64,000 bases of DNA from Paracoccus alkanivorans (GCF_003697785.1 NZ_QOKZ01000003.1:62001-126000), one strand, 5' to 3'; counted from the stretch's first letter, positions 43,382 through 52,558 are shown. Notes: generated from the sequence alone by a model not told the origin. Made by a program: numbers and translations.

Positions 43382-44879
43382 GGCGGCGAAGCGCGGCGGG
43401 TTGCTGTTCGACGGCAGCGATTGGGATTTCGACACGCTATGGCGAACCTATGACGTGATCGAGGAAATCGCACAGGACGATCTGGGGCTCGACCTTTATC
43501 CCAACCAGATCGAGATCATCTCCTCCGAGCAGATGCTTGACGCCTATTCCTCGGTCGGCATGCCGTTGATGTATCACCACTGGTCATTCGGCAAGCAGTT
43601 CATCTTCCACGAGCGCCAGTATCGCAAGGGCATGCGGGGCCTCGCCTACGAGATCGTCATCAACTCCAGCCCCTGCGTCAGCTACTGCATGGAGGACAAC
43701 ACCATGCCCCTGCAGGCGCTGGTGATCGCCCATGCGGCCTGCGGACATAATCATTTCTTCAAGAACAACCACCTGTTCCGGCAATGGACCGATGCCGAGG
43801 GGATCCTTGATTATCTCGATTATGCGCGCGGCTATATCCAGAACTGCGAAGAGCGGCACGGCCCGGCCGAAGTCGAACAATTGCTGGACGCGGCCCATGC
43901 GCTCATGTCCTCAAGCATCTTTCGCCATCGCCGCCCGCCGACCCCATCGATGCGGGCCGAGAAAGAGCGCGAGCGCAAACGCAGCGAAGAGGCCGAGCGC
44001 GCGGTGCACTACCTGTGGTCGACACTGGATCAAGGCGGCAAGTCAAAGGGCAGCACGGAGGAGGCAGACGAATACAAGTCGAAAATGCACCTGCCCGAGG
44101 AAAACATTCTCTATTTCATCGAAAGCTACAGTCCCGCCCTGAAGCCCTGGGAACGGGAAATCCTGCGCATCGTCCGCAATATCGGCCAGTATTTCTATCC
44201 TCAGCAGCAGACGAAGATCATGAACGAGGGCTGTGCCTGTTTCGTTCATTACCATATCCTGAACAGGCTGCATCAGACCGGCCGTATCACCGATGGCGCC
44301 ATGCTGGAGGTGCTGCACAATCATACGAATGTCCTGACCCAGCCCGTTTTCGACGATCCACGCTATGGCGGCCTCAATCCCTATGCGATCGGATTTGCGA
44401 TGATGCAGGATATCCAGCGGATTTGCCTCGAACCCACCGAAGAGGATCGCCACTGGTTCCCGGAAATCGCGGGCTGCCGCGACTGGAGAAACGTACTCAA
44501 ACAGGCCTGGGAAGGTTACCGCGACGAAAGCTTTGTCCAGCAGTTCCTCAGCCCCAAGGTCATCCGCGATTTCCGCATGTTCGCGCTGACCGAGGATGCC
44601 GGGACCGATTGGTATACGGTCTCGGGCATCCATGACGAAGCCGGCTACCAGACCGTCAGGGACACGTTGGAACGGATCGGCGACCTGTCGCTGTCGCAGC
44701 CAATCATCCAGGTGATCGATGTCGATCTTCTCGGGGACCGGGTGCTGCATCTCCAGCATCGCAAGGTCGCGGGCGTGCCGCTTGATGATGCTGATGCAAA
44801 GGCGACGCTGCAGCACTGCAAGCGCCTGTGGGGGTATGAGGTGAAGCTGGCGGAAAGCTCGGCATCCGATCCCGGATAG
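43374..44879 (+). CDS. SpoVR family protein
   Basis: A 501-residue SpoVR homologue. The family block GMPLMYHHWSFGKQFIFHER and MPLQALVIAHAACGHNHFFK are present, with several conserved His residues that could bind metal. The name comes from Bacillus spore cortex formation; in proteobacteria, which do not sporulate, it accompanies PrkA and DUF444 proteins in starvation responses. The ATG at 43374 overlaps the DUF444 gene end. After its stop, TCGTGGA (44933) and TCCACGA (44945) can form a hairpin that may end the operon. Confidence 0.93.
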   Translation: MARAAKRGGLLFDGSDWDFDTLWRTYDVIEEIAQDDLGLDLYPNQIEIISSEQMLDAYSSVGMPLMYHHWSFGKQFIFHERQYRKGMRGLAYEIVINSSPCVSYCMEDNTMPLQALVIAHAACGHNHFFKNNHLFRQWTDAEGILDYLDYARGYIQNCEERHGPAEVEQLLDAAHALMSSSIFRHRRPPTPSMRAEKERERKRSEEAERAVHYLWSTLDQGGKSKGSTEEADEYKSKMHLPEENILYFIESYSPALKPWEREILRIVRNIGQYFYPQQQTKIMNEGCACFVHYHILNRLHQTGRITDGAMLEVLHNHTNVLTQPVFDDPRYGGLNPYAIGFAMMQDIQRICLEPTEEDRHWFPEIAGCRDWRNVLKQAWEGYRDESFVQQFLSPKVIRDFRMFALTEDAGTDWYTVSGIHDEAGYQTVRDTLERIGDLSLSQPIIQVIDVDLLGDRVLHLQHRKVAGVPLDDADAKATLQHCKRLWGYEVKLAESSASDPG

Positions 44880-44994
44880 TCCGGCGGGGAATGACCTCAT
44901 GCAAGGCATCGATACCGGAAAATGGGCCGGATTCGTGGATGATCTCCACGATGTTCCGCTTTACGACCTGTTTCCCCAAGCCCGGCAAACCCAT

Positions 44995-46278
44995 TCAGCG
45001 CTGACGCGCTTTCCGGGGCGGATCACAAAGCCGCTGATGCCAGAGCTGGCCCAGATCCTCCAACTGCCGGACCAGCTTGTCACCATGCCGTTCCAGCCAA
45101 TCCGGCACCGAGCCGAATTCCTGAATCCGGGCGCGACCCTCACGGATCGCGACGACCGGCCAGTCGCCGACCAGCGCGTTATCGATCCCGAAAAGATCGC
45201 GCCCGCTCCAGATTGCGGGACCGAAGGCATGGGGCATCTGCTGGGCATGCTTCATCGAGGCCAGAACCGAGACCGGCTCGACCGTATCGGCAATCTCGAC
45301 CGCGTTGTGCCAAAGATCGAGGATCGAGGCATATTCCCAGCTCACGGCACTCCACTTCCCGGGAAAACGCCTGTTATAGGCGTCGAAGAAAGCGTGGGGA
45401 CGACGAAAGAAAAAGGCGGTGTCGGCCAGTTTCGGATCATCGAAATCCGGGAACTGGAAAACGTATCGCTCCATGAAGCCGGGCGAGGTTCGCGCAATCA
45501 TCTGCGGATAGTCATCTGCCGTGCAGGCAAGGATATGTCCATCAAAGCCCAACCGATAAGCGGCCTCTGTCAGGGCGTGCATCATCGGCGGCGTGGAAGA
45601 GCACCAGCACAAAACATCGGGCTTGTCGGCCATCATCGCGGCGACGATGGACGCAGCGTCGGTCTCACCCGGATCATAGCGCAATTCCCTGATGCGCGAC
45701 CAGCCGACGACATCGAAAGCCGCGCGGTATACCGCGAGCGAGGGCAATCCCAGGCTGTCGCGCTGGCTGCATAACGCGACACGGCGGGCTGGTGGCAACA
45801 GGCGGGCCAGATATTCGACTCCGGTGACGTTGAACAGCGGATGGACCTCGGCGGGCGCGATCAGGAACGGCGTGTCGGGGGTCAGGTCCGAGGGCAGCAG
45901 CGTGGCGACCAGCACCCGTCGTTTCATCAGGTAGCGCAGGGCAGGGGCAAAGCTGTCGCCGCCAAGGGTCAGGATCAGCCGCACATGCAGCCTTTCGATC
46001 ATGTCACGCGCCGCTTCCAGCGTTTGCTCGGCCCCCTGCGCACTGTCGAACTCGACGATCTCGACACGGTGGCGCTTGCCCGAAACCATCATGCCGCCTC
46101 GATCATTGATCCAGTCGGCCCATATCCGGCAACCGTCCAGTCCCGGCCTCCCCCAATATTGCTCGTCCCCGGAAAGCGGAGTCAGGGCTCCGATCCGCAC
46201 GGGGTAACGATTCGTCGCGCCAAGGCGGGGCAAGGAGCCGCTGACGGCGAGTCTCTGGGCGAAAGTCGATCTGCTCAT
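44995..46278 (-). CDS. Periplasmic-binding-fold protein (amide/urea-binding type) without a clear signal peptide
   Basis: A 427-residue protein of the type I periplasmic-binding fold. IGALTPLSGDEQYWGRPGLD, then GCRIWADWINDRGG is the usual start of branched-chain amino acid or amide-binding proteins, and IVEFDSAQGAEQTLEAARDM fits the second strand-helix unit. No hydrophobic signal sequence precedes it: the first 25 residues are polar (MSRSTFAQRLAVSGSLPRLG). No permease or ATPase genes are adjacent. It may be a cytoplasmic ligand sensor like AmiC, or an orphan binding protein whose signal is missed. It converges on spoVR. Confidence 0.75.
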   Translation of the reverse strand: MSRSTFAQRLAVSGSLPRLGATNRYPVRIGALTPLSGDEQYWGRPGLDGCRIWADWINDRGGMMVSGKRHRVEIVEFDSAQGAEQTLEAARDMIERLHVRLILTLGGDSFAPALRYLMKRRVLVATLLPSDLTPDTPFLIAPAEVHPLFNVTGVEYLARLLPPARRVALCSQRDSLGLPSLAVYRAAFDVVGWSRIRELRYDPGETDAASIVAAMMADKPDVLCWCSSTPPMMHALTEAAYRLGFDGHILACTADDYPQMIARTSPGFMERYVFQFPDFDDPKLADTAFFFRRPHAFFDAYNRRFPGKWSAVSWEYASILDLWHNAVEIADTVEPVSVLASMKHAQQMPHAFGPAIWSGRDLFGIDNALVGDWPVVAIREGRARIQEFGSVPDWLERHGDKLVRQLEDLGQLWHQRLCDPPRKARQR

Positions 46279-46436
46279 GACCCGGTTATAGCCTGATTAC
46301 CCCGCAGGAATACGCAAGAAAATGACAGCCAGTATTCCAGTACCGGAAAAACAGTGCCACGAGTCTCAGGACCTGGATTGCAAACCGCGATTATGCAGGA
46401 GTACCAGCCTTGGACTTGACAACGCCCTCGCCTCTG

Positions 46437-46650
46437 CCTCAGGTGAGAGTTGCGCTGGTTCCTGCCTTGAGGCAGGCGAAGAGGGAATGCGACAAGCCGG
46501 ACCGGAAAGGTCTGGTCCAAGCGCAGCCGCCCCCGCGACCGTGACCGGATAGGTCGCCCAAGCCACTGGCAAGATGCCGGGAAGGCGGGCCGACCGTTGG
46601 GGAAACCCTGAATCCGCAAGCCGGGAGACCTGCCAGCGCTGGTTGTTGAC
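46437..46650 (+). promoter_or_regulatory. Cobalamin (B12) riboswitch
   Basis: The leader contains the conserved parts in order: GAATGCGACAAGCCGGAC near 46485, the CCCCCGCGACCGTGA region near 46530, GGGAAGGCGGGCCGACC near 46580, GAATCCGCAAGCC near 46609, and the B12 box AGCCGGGAGACCTGCC at 46619-46634. It lies about 100 bases before the first gene of the cobalamin operon, which it should switch off when adenosylcobalamin is plentiful. The exact ends are approximate. A TTGACA at 46416-46421 could be part of the promoter. Confidence 0.93.
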
Positions 46651-46752
46651 GGGCGGACGGGGTGATCCGCGACCGGCAGGCAGAAAGCTGGCCGCGCGCC
46701 TCTTTTGTCCTTCTGGCCCCACCCTTGCGCCGCGATTGGGAAAGGGGCCGCG

Positions 46753-47106
46753 ATGCGTGCCATATTACATGTCTGCACCACCTGCCGGGGCATCGACCCG
46801 GAGGCACCGCTGGAGCCGCGCCCCGGCGCACAACTGCATGACGCCCTGTCCCTGTCCGACCTGCCCGAGGGCGTCGAGCTGCGCCCCGTCGAATGCCTCT
46901 CGGCCTGCTCGATGGGCTGCTCGGTCGCACTGTCTGCGCCGGGCAAATGGTCCTATGTCTATGGTCGCCTGACCCCCGACGACGCCGCCGACATCCTGAC
47001 CGGCGCGGGCGCCTATGCCGCCGCCCCCGACGGTCTCGTGCCGTGGCGCGAGCGCCCGGCGATTTTCCGCAAGCAAAGCCTTGCCCGCATCCCCCCGCAG
47101 GAGTGA
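46753..47106 (+). CDS. DUF1636 metal-binding protein, first gene of the cobalamin operon
   Basis: A 117-residue protein. VCTTCRGI near the N-terminus and RPVECLSACSMGCSVAL in the middle give a C-x2-C ... C-x3-C-x3-C pattern like that of thioredoxin-fold [2Fe-2S] ferredoxins. The family is DUF1636 and is often encoded beside cobW or cobalamin genes. AAAGGGG precedes the ATG at 46753. It lies directly behind the B12 riboswitch and three bases before cobW. A role in iron-sulfur or cobalt handling for corrin synthesis is plausible (CobG and the chelatase need such help), but no function is proven. Confidence 0.88.
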   Translation: MRAILHVCTTCRGIDPEAPLEPRPGAQLHDALSLSDLPEGVELRPVECLSACSMGCSVALSAPGKWSYVYGRLTPDDAADILTGAGAYAAAPDGLVPWRERPAIFRKQSLARIPPQE

Positions 47107-47109
47107 TCC

Positions 47110-48156
47110 ATGACCGATCTGACCAAGACCCCCGTCACCGTCATCACCGGCTTTCTGGGCGCCGGAAAAACGACATTGATCCGCCACCTGATGCAAAACC
47201 CGCAGGGCAGGCGGCTGGCCGTTCTGGTCAACGAGTTCGGCACCGTCGGCGTCGATGGCGAGATCCTCAAGTCATGCGCCGATGACAATTGCCCGGCCGA
47301 GAATATCGTCGAGCTGTCCAATGGCTGCATCTGCTGCACTGTCGCTGACGATTTCATCCCGACGCTGGAACGGCTGATGGCGATGCCGCACAAGCCCGAT
47401 CACATCCTGATCGAAACCTCGGGCCTGGCGCTGCCCAAACCGCTGCTCAAGGCCTTCGACTGGCCGGCGATCCGCTCGCGCATCACCGTGGACGGGGTAA
47501 TCGCGCTGGCCGATGCCGAGGCGGTGGCGACAGGCCGCTTCGCCCCCGACGAGGCCGCCGTGAAGGCGCAGCGCGAGGCCGATGACAGTCTCGACCACGA
47601 AACCCCGCTATCGGAAGTGTTCGAGGACCAGATCGCCTGCGCCGATGTGGTGTTGTTGACCAAGCCCGATCTGGCGGGCGATGCGGGTGTGGCCGCCGCC
47701 CGCGCCGTGATCGAGGCCGAGGCACCGCGCAGGCTGCCGATCCTGGCGGTGACGGATGGCGCCATCGATCCCTCGGTGATCCTCGGCCTTGCTGCTGCGG
47801 CCGAGGATGATCTGGAGGCCCGGCCCAGCCATCACGACGGCGCCGATGACCACGAGCATGACGATTTCGACACGGTGGTGATCGATCTGCCGGAATTCGA
47901 CGATCCCGAGACGCTGGCAAGCGCCATCGAGCGGCTGGCGGCCGAGCAGAACATCCTGCGCGTGAAGGGCCATGTCGCCATCAGGGCCAAGCCGATGCGC
48001 CTGCTGGTGCAGGCGGTGGGCGCGCGGGTGCGGCATCAATATGACCGGCCCTGGGGCGATGCCCCCCGTGTCTCGCGGCTGGTGGTGATCGCCGAGCATG
48101 ACGATGTGAACGAGGCGGCGATCCGTAACGTGCTGCTGGAGGCCGTGCCCGCCTGA
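47110..48156 (+). CDS. cobW: CobW GTPase, cobalamin biosynthesis metallochaperone
   Basis: A 348-residue G3E-family GTPase. The P-loop GFLGAGKT lies at residues 14-21, the metal-binding NGCICCTV near 75, and LIETSGLALPKP is the switch region. A His/Asp-rich stretch (SHHDGADDHEHDDFD) near residue 240 and the C-terminal CobW_C domain follow. CobW is thought to deliver cobalt to the CobNST chelatase. Its stop overlaps the cobN start by one base (TGATG). The motifs and context make the identification secure against other COG0523 proteins. Confidence 0.95.
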   Translation: MTDLTKTPVTVITGFLGAGKTTLIRHLMQNPQGRRLAVLVNEFGTVGVDGEILKSCADDNCPAENIVELSNGCICCTVADDFIPTLERLMAMPHKPDHILIETSGLALPKPLLKAFDWPAIRSRITVDGVIALADAEAVATGRFAPDEAAVKAQREADDSLDHETPLSEVFEDQIACADVVLLTKPDLAGDAGVAAARAVIEAEAPRRLPILAVTDGAIDPSVILGLAAAAEDDLEARPSHHDGADDHEHDDFDTVVIDLPEFDDPETLASAIERLAAEQNILRVKGHVAIRAKPMRLLVQAVGARVRHQYDRPWGDAPRVSRLVVIAEHDDVNEAAIRNVLLEAVPA

Positions 48157-51100
48157 TGCATATCGTTTTCCGCGAAAGCCGCGGTCTGGAAGAGACCGAC
48201 ACACCATATGATCCCGGGCAGACACCTGGCGATCTGGTGGTGCTGTCGTTTTCCGACAGCGATCTGGGGGCTTTCGCGGCAGGCTGGCATCGCGCGAACG
48301 GGGGGCTGCCCTCGCTGCGGCTGTGCAACCTGGTGGCGCTGCGGCATCCGGTCTCGGTCGATACCTATATCGAGCAGACCCTGTCGGGCGCGAAAGGCAT
48401 CCTGATCCGGCTGATCGGCGGAGAGGCCTATTGGCCCTATGGGCTGGCCTCGGTGCAGGATCTGGCGCGGCGGCGGGGGATTGCGCTGGCGGTGCTGCCC
48501 GGTGACGGGCGCGACGACCCGCGGCTGGAGTCGGTCTCGACCGTGCCCGCCTCGGTGCTGCGGCAGCTCAGTCGGCTCTGCGATGCAGGCGGGGCGGTGG
48601 CGGCACAGGCCGCGCTAGCGCAGATGGCCATGGCGGCGGGGCTCTGGGCCGAGCCGGTCATGGGCACGACATCCGTGCCGCAGATGGGGTTTTACGATCC
48701 CGGCCAGGGCGTGATCGCGGCCCCGCCCGACGATGGCCCGTTGGCCCTTGTCAGCTTCTACCGCAGCTATCTGACCGCTGTCGATACCGGCCCGGTCGAT
48801 GCACTGATCCTGGGGCTGCGCGAGGCGGGTTTCAAAGCCTGCGGGGTCTTCGCGCCATCGCTCAAGACTCCGGGCTTCGGGGAATGGTTGACAAAGGCGC
48901 TCCCCCACCCCCCGGTGGCCATCGTGAATGCCACCGGCTTCTCCGCACGCATGGAAACCGGCTCCCCTTCTTCTTCATCCCAATATCCTCGGGGGGCGCG
49001 GGGGGCAGACAGCCCCCCGCCTTCGCCGGAACCCTTCGATTTCGGCTGCCCGGTCTGGCAGGTGGCGCTGTCCACCAACCGCCGCCGGGAATGGCAGCAG
49101 GCGGAACGCGGCCTGTCGCCATCGGATCTTGCCATGCATGTGGTCCTGCCCGAAATCGATGGCCGGATCTTCGCAGGTGTAACCAGCTTCAAGGCCCCCG
49201 AGCCGCGCGACCCCGACCTGCAATTCAGCCGCTTCGGCCATCGCGCCGAGCCTGATCGCGTCGCTGCCATTGTGGACCGGGTCAGCGCGCGACATCGCCT
49301 TGGCACGACCGCACCCGGGGATCGCCGCATCGCCATGGTCCTGTCCACCTATCCGGGGCGCGACTGGCAGACGGCCCATGCGGTGGGGCTGGACGCGCTG
49401 GCGTCAGCGGATGCCGCGCTGCAAATGCTGGATGATGCCGGTTACCGCATCGCCGCCGGTCCTGCCGCCGAGGCACTGGCGGCCGAGCGCATCGACTGGT
49501 CGCTGGCCGATTACCTGGCCGCGCTGGAGCATCTGCCCACCGAGCTTCGCGACGATCTGCGGGCCGAATGGGGAGAGGCGCAGGCCGATCCCGATTGCAG
49601 CGACGGCGCCTTCCACTTTGCCGCGATCCGGCGCGGCAACCTGCTGCTGGCGCTGCAGCCCGAGCGTGGCCGGCGCGACAGCCGCAAGGACGATTACCAC
49701 GACCTGACCCGTATCCCGCGCCATGCCTATGTCGCCTTCTACCTGTGGCTACGCGCGCAGGGCCTGCATGCGCTGGTCCATATGGGCGCGCATGGCACGC
49801 TGGAATGGCTGCCCGGCAAGGCGGTGGCGCTGTCGGCCTCCTGTTGGCCCGAGGCGCTGGTGGGTAATCTGCCGGTGATCTATCCCTTCATCGTCAACGA
49901 TCCCGGCGAAGCGGCGCAGGCCAAGCGCCGCCTTGGTGCGGTAACACTGGGCCATCTGCCACCACCGATGGTCGCAGCGGCCATCCCGGCGGGCTTGGGC
50001 GAGCTGGAGCGGCTGCTGGACGAATTCTCCACCGCCGACGGGCTGGACCCGGCCCGCCGCGACCGCCTGACCCAGGCTATCCGCGAAGAGGCGCGCGCGG
50101 CGGGAGTCGAGGCGGAACTGGGCATCCCGCCCGATGCCAGCCCCGCCGAGGCGATCGCCCGGATCGATCTGTTTGTCTGCGATCTCAAGGAAAGCCAGTT
50201 CGGCGAGGGGCTGCATGTCTACGGCTCGGGCGATTGCGGGGCCGAGGAACGCGCCGGGCTGCTGGCCGCGCTGGATGGCCGTCATGTCGCGCCCGGTCCT
50301 TCGGGCTCGCCCGCGCGGGGTCGCAGCGACGTGCTGCCCACCGGACGGAACCTGTTCAGCACCGATCCCCGCGCCGTGCCGACCCCTGCCGCCCATGCGC
50401 AAGGCATCAAGCTGGCCGAAGAATTCCTGCGCCGCCACCTGCAGGATCACGGCGACTGGCCAAGGGGGCTGGTCGTCGATCTGTGGGGCAGCGCGACCAT
50501 GCGCACGGCGGGCGAGGAATTCGCCATGGCGCTGCATCTGGCCGGTCTGAAGCCGGTTTGGGATGCCGGATCAGGGCGGGTCTCGGGCGTCGAGGTGGTG
50601 CCGCTCACCCTGCTGAACCGCCCCCGGATCGACGTGACGCTGCGCGTCTCGGGCCTGTTCCGCGACGTGTTCCCGGTGCTGGCGCAGCTGTTCGAGACTG
50701 GTGCTGCGGCATTGGCCGGGCGCGGGGAGGATCCGGCGGACAATCCCTATCAGGCCCGCAGCCCCCGCGTCTTCGGCCCCGAGCCGGGACGATACGGGCT
50801 TGGCATGGGCTCGGCGGCGGATGATTTCACCGATCAGGCACGGCAGGCGGCGGGCGAGGCATGGCTGGCGGCGTCAAGCTGGTCCATCGGCGCCGATGGC
50901 AAACCGCGCCCCGATCGCGCGGCGCTGGAATCGCGGCTGGCGGGGGCGGACAGTTTCCTCCATGCGCAGGACCTGCCGGAAACCGACCTTCTGCTGGCCG
51001 CCGATTATGCCGCGCATGAGGCCGGCTTCGCCGCCGCCATGGCGCGGATCGGGGCGGCGGAGCCCTCGCTCTACCATCTCGACGCCACGCAACCCGACCG

Positions 51101-51452
51101 CCCCCGCGCCCGCAGCCTGACCGAAGAGATCGCCCGCACGGTCCGCGCCCGCGCCTCAGATCCGCAATGGGCCGATGGCATGGCCGCGCATGGATTCCGG
51201 GGCGCGGCAGAGATCGCCGCGACGCTGGATCACCTTGCCGCTTTCGCGCATCTGGCCGGGGCGGTGCCGCCGCATCTGTTCGATCTCTATCACGACGCGA
51301 CGCTTGGCCGGCCCGAGATCGTGGGTTTCATGGAGGATGCCAACCCGGAAGCCCTGCAGGCAATGCGCGACCTGTTCCGCCGCCTGTCCGATGCCGGGCT
51401 GTGGGCGACCCGCCGCAACTCCATCGCGGCCTCGCTGGAGACGGAACAATAA
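48156..51452 (+). CDS. cobN: CobN, large subunit of aerobic cobaltochelatase
   Basis: A 1098-residue CobN, which inserts cobalt into hydrogenobyrinic acid a,c-diamide with CobS and CobT (not encoded here). Marker segments include LSGAKGILIRLIGGEAYWPY, ERGLSPSDLAMHVVLPEIDG, HALVHMGAHGTLEWLPGKAV and VVDLWGSATMRTAGEEFAMA. At about residues 266-292, between FSAR and the conserved CPVWQVAL, there is a Ser/Pro-rich stretch (METGSPSSSSQYPRGARG and on) where other CobN proteins have a shorter loop. It is encoded by a dispersed repeat (48964-49022). The reading frame stays open throughout. Confidence 0.95.
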   Translation: MHIVFRESRGLEETDTPYDPGQTPGDLVVLSFSDSDLGAFAAGWHRANGGLPSLRLCNLVALRHPVSVDTYIEQTLSGAKGILIRLIGGEAYWPYGLASVQDLARRRGIALAVLPGDGRDDPRLESVSTVPASVLRQLSRLCDAGGAVAAQAALAQMAMAAGLWAEPVMGTTSVPQMGFYDPGQGVIAAPPDDGPLALVSFYRSYLTAVDTGPVDALILGLREAGFKACGVFAPSLKTPGFGEWLTKALPHPPVAIVNATGFSARMETGSPSSSSQYPRGARGADSPPPSPEPFDFGCPVWQVALSTNRRREWQQAERGLSPSDLAMHVVLPEIDGRIFAGVTSFKAPEPRDPDLQFSRFGHRAEPDRVAAIVDRVSARHRLGTTAPGDRRIAMVLSTYPGRDWQTAHAVGLDALASADAALQMLDDAGYRIAAGPAAEALAAERIDWSLADYLAALEHLPTELRDDLRAEWGEAQADPDCSDGAFHFAAIRRGNLLLALQPERGRRDSRKDDYHDLTRIPRHAYVAFYLWLRAQGLHALVHMGAHGTLEWLPGKAVALSASCWPEALVGNLPVIYPFIVNDPGEAAQAKRRLGAVTLGHLPPPMVAAAIPAGLGELERLLDEFSTADGLDPARRDRLTQAIREEARAAGVEAELGIPPDASPAEAIARIDLFVCDLKESQFGEGLHVYGSGDCGAEERAGLLAALDGRHVAPGPSGSPARGRSDVLPTGRNLFSTDPRAVPTPAAHAQGIKLAEEFLRRHLQDHGDWPRGLVVDLWGSATMRTAGEEFAMALHLAGLKPVWDAGSGRVSGVEVVPLTLLNRPRIDVTLRVSGLFRDVFPVLAQLFETGAAALAGRGEDPADNPYQARSPRVFGPEPGRYGLGMGSAADDFTDQARQAAGEAWLAASSWSIGADGKPRPDRAALESRLAGADSFLHAQDLPETDLLLAADYAAHEAGFAAAMARIGAAEPSLYHLDATQPDRPRARSLTEEIARTVRARASDPQWADGMAAHGFRGAAEIAATLDHLAAFAHLAGAVPPHLFDLYHDATLGRPEIVGFMEDANPEALQAMRDLFRRLSDAGLWATRRNSIAASLETEQ
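48964..49022 (+). repeat. REP-like dispersed repeat inside cobN
   Basis: CTTCTTCTTC, then CAATATCCTCGGGGGG and a 9-bp stem GCGGGGGGC/GCCCCCCGC (48998-49006 and 49012-49020) around AGACA. The first part matches the repeat at 57739-57770 in the opposite orientation. Its length, about 59 bases plus the flanks, keeps the cobN frame open. Confidence 0.75.
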
Positions 51453-52558
51453 GCGGGATCAGGGGATGGTGCCCCGGCGCGCTGCGCCCGATGGAATCGG
51501 GCGATGGCTGGATCACCCGCATCCGCCCGCATGGAGGGCGGCTGAGCCCCGTGCAGGCAACGGGGATTGCGAGTGCCGTGCGGGAACATGGTAACGGGCT
51601 GATCGATCTGACCGGACGCGCCAATCTGCAAATCCGCGGCGTGACGCCCGCCAGCCATGCCCCGCTGATCGAGGCCCTTCGCGCGCTTGACCTGATCGAT
51701 GCGGATATCGGGGCCGAGCAGCGGCACAACGTCATCGTCACTCCTTTCGCCGATCCCGAAACCGACGGGCTGGCCGCGGAACTGGAGGCAGCTCTGACCG
51801 CTTCTGCCCTGCCGCTGCCCTCGAAATTCGGCTTTGCCGTCGATACCGGCCCCGCCCCGGTCCTGCAGGACATCCCCGCCGATATCCGGCTGGAGCGGGG
51901 TGCGGATGGTAGCTTGATCCTGCGAGCCGACGGGTTCCCATATGGCGCGCTCTACCGCAGTGCTGCCGAGGCGCTGGCCTTGGCCGAATGGTTCCTTGCA
52001 CAGGGCGGAGCGCCCGAAGGACGGGGGCGAATGGCCGGGTTGATCGCGCGCGGAACGCCGCCAGCGGATGCGATGCTGGCCCCCGCCCCTGTCTTGCAGA
52101 CACCCGCTCCGGGACCTGTTCCGCAAGGGATGTTGGTCGGCCTCGAATTCGGCCAGATCGAGGCGGGAACATTTGCCACCCTCGCCGCGTTCGGCCCGCT
52201 CCGCGTGACCCCGTGGCGGATGCTGCTGATCGAGGGTTCGGCCAAGATCCCCGCCCTGCCCGGCCTGATTGCGGAACCCGGCGATCCCCGGCTGCGGCTG
52301 CGGGCCTGCACCGGCGCACCGGGCTGCCGCCATGCCCATGCGGCGACCCGCGCCCTTGCCCGCCGGCTTGCCTCGCACGTGCCCAAGGGGCGAGTGCTGC
52401 ATGTCTCGGGCTGCGCCAAGGGCTGCGGCTGGCCGCGCGCCGCCGATCTGACCCTGACGGCCACGCCCGAGGGCTTCGACCTTATCCGGGGCGGCTGCGC
52501 CTCGGATATTCCCCAGCTTCGAGGGCTGCCGCCCGCCCGACTGCCAGAGGTTCTGTGA
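51401..52558 (+). CDS. cobG: CobG, precorrin-3B synthase
   Basis: A sulfite-reductase-type monooxygenase of about 385 residues that makes precorrin-3B using a [4Fe-4S] cluster. The N-terminal ferredoxin-like half has CPGALRPMESGDGWITRIRP, and the cluster Cys ligands appear in RACTGAPGCRHAHAATR and HVSGCAKGCGWP. The start is a puzzle. The conserved CPGALRP lies before the first ATG (51491), while the only earlier standard codon at a sensible distance is a GTG at 51401, inside cobN, with no good ribosome site. An ATA at 51449, overlapping the cobN stop and eight bases after GGAG, would give the best spacing. The stop overlaps the cobH start. Confidence 0.85.
   Translation: MGDPPQLHRGLAGDGTISGIRGWCPGALRPMESGDGWITRIRPHGGRLSPVQATGIASAVREHGNGLIDLTGRANLQIRGVTPASHAPLIEALRALDLIDADIGAEQRHNVIVTPFADPETDGLAAELEAALTASALPLPSKFGFAVDTGPAPVLQDIPADIRLERGADGSLILRADGFPYGALYRSAAEALALAEWFLAQGGAPEGRGRMAGLIARGTPPADAMLAPAPVLQTPAPGPVPQGMLVGLEFGQIEAGTFATLAAFGPLRVTPWRMLLIEGSAKIPALPGLIAEPGDPRLRLRACTGAPGCRHAHAATRALARRLASHVPKGRVLHVSGCAKGCGWPRAADLTLTATPEGFDLIRGGCASDIPQLRGLPPARLPEVL

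Noticed and set aside
43374..44879. Sporulation function suggested by the spoVR name.
   Set aside because: No other sporulation gene is present and the lineage does not sporulate; the gene belongs to the PrkA/DUF444 stress triad.
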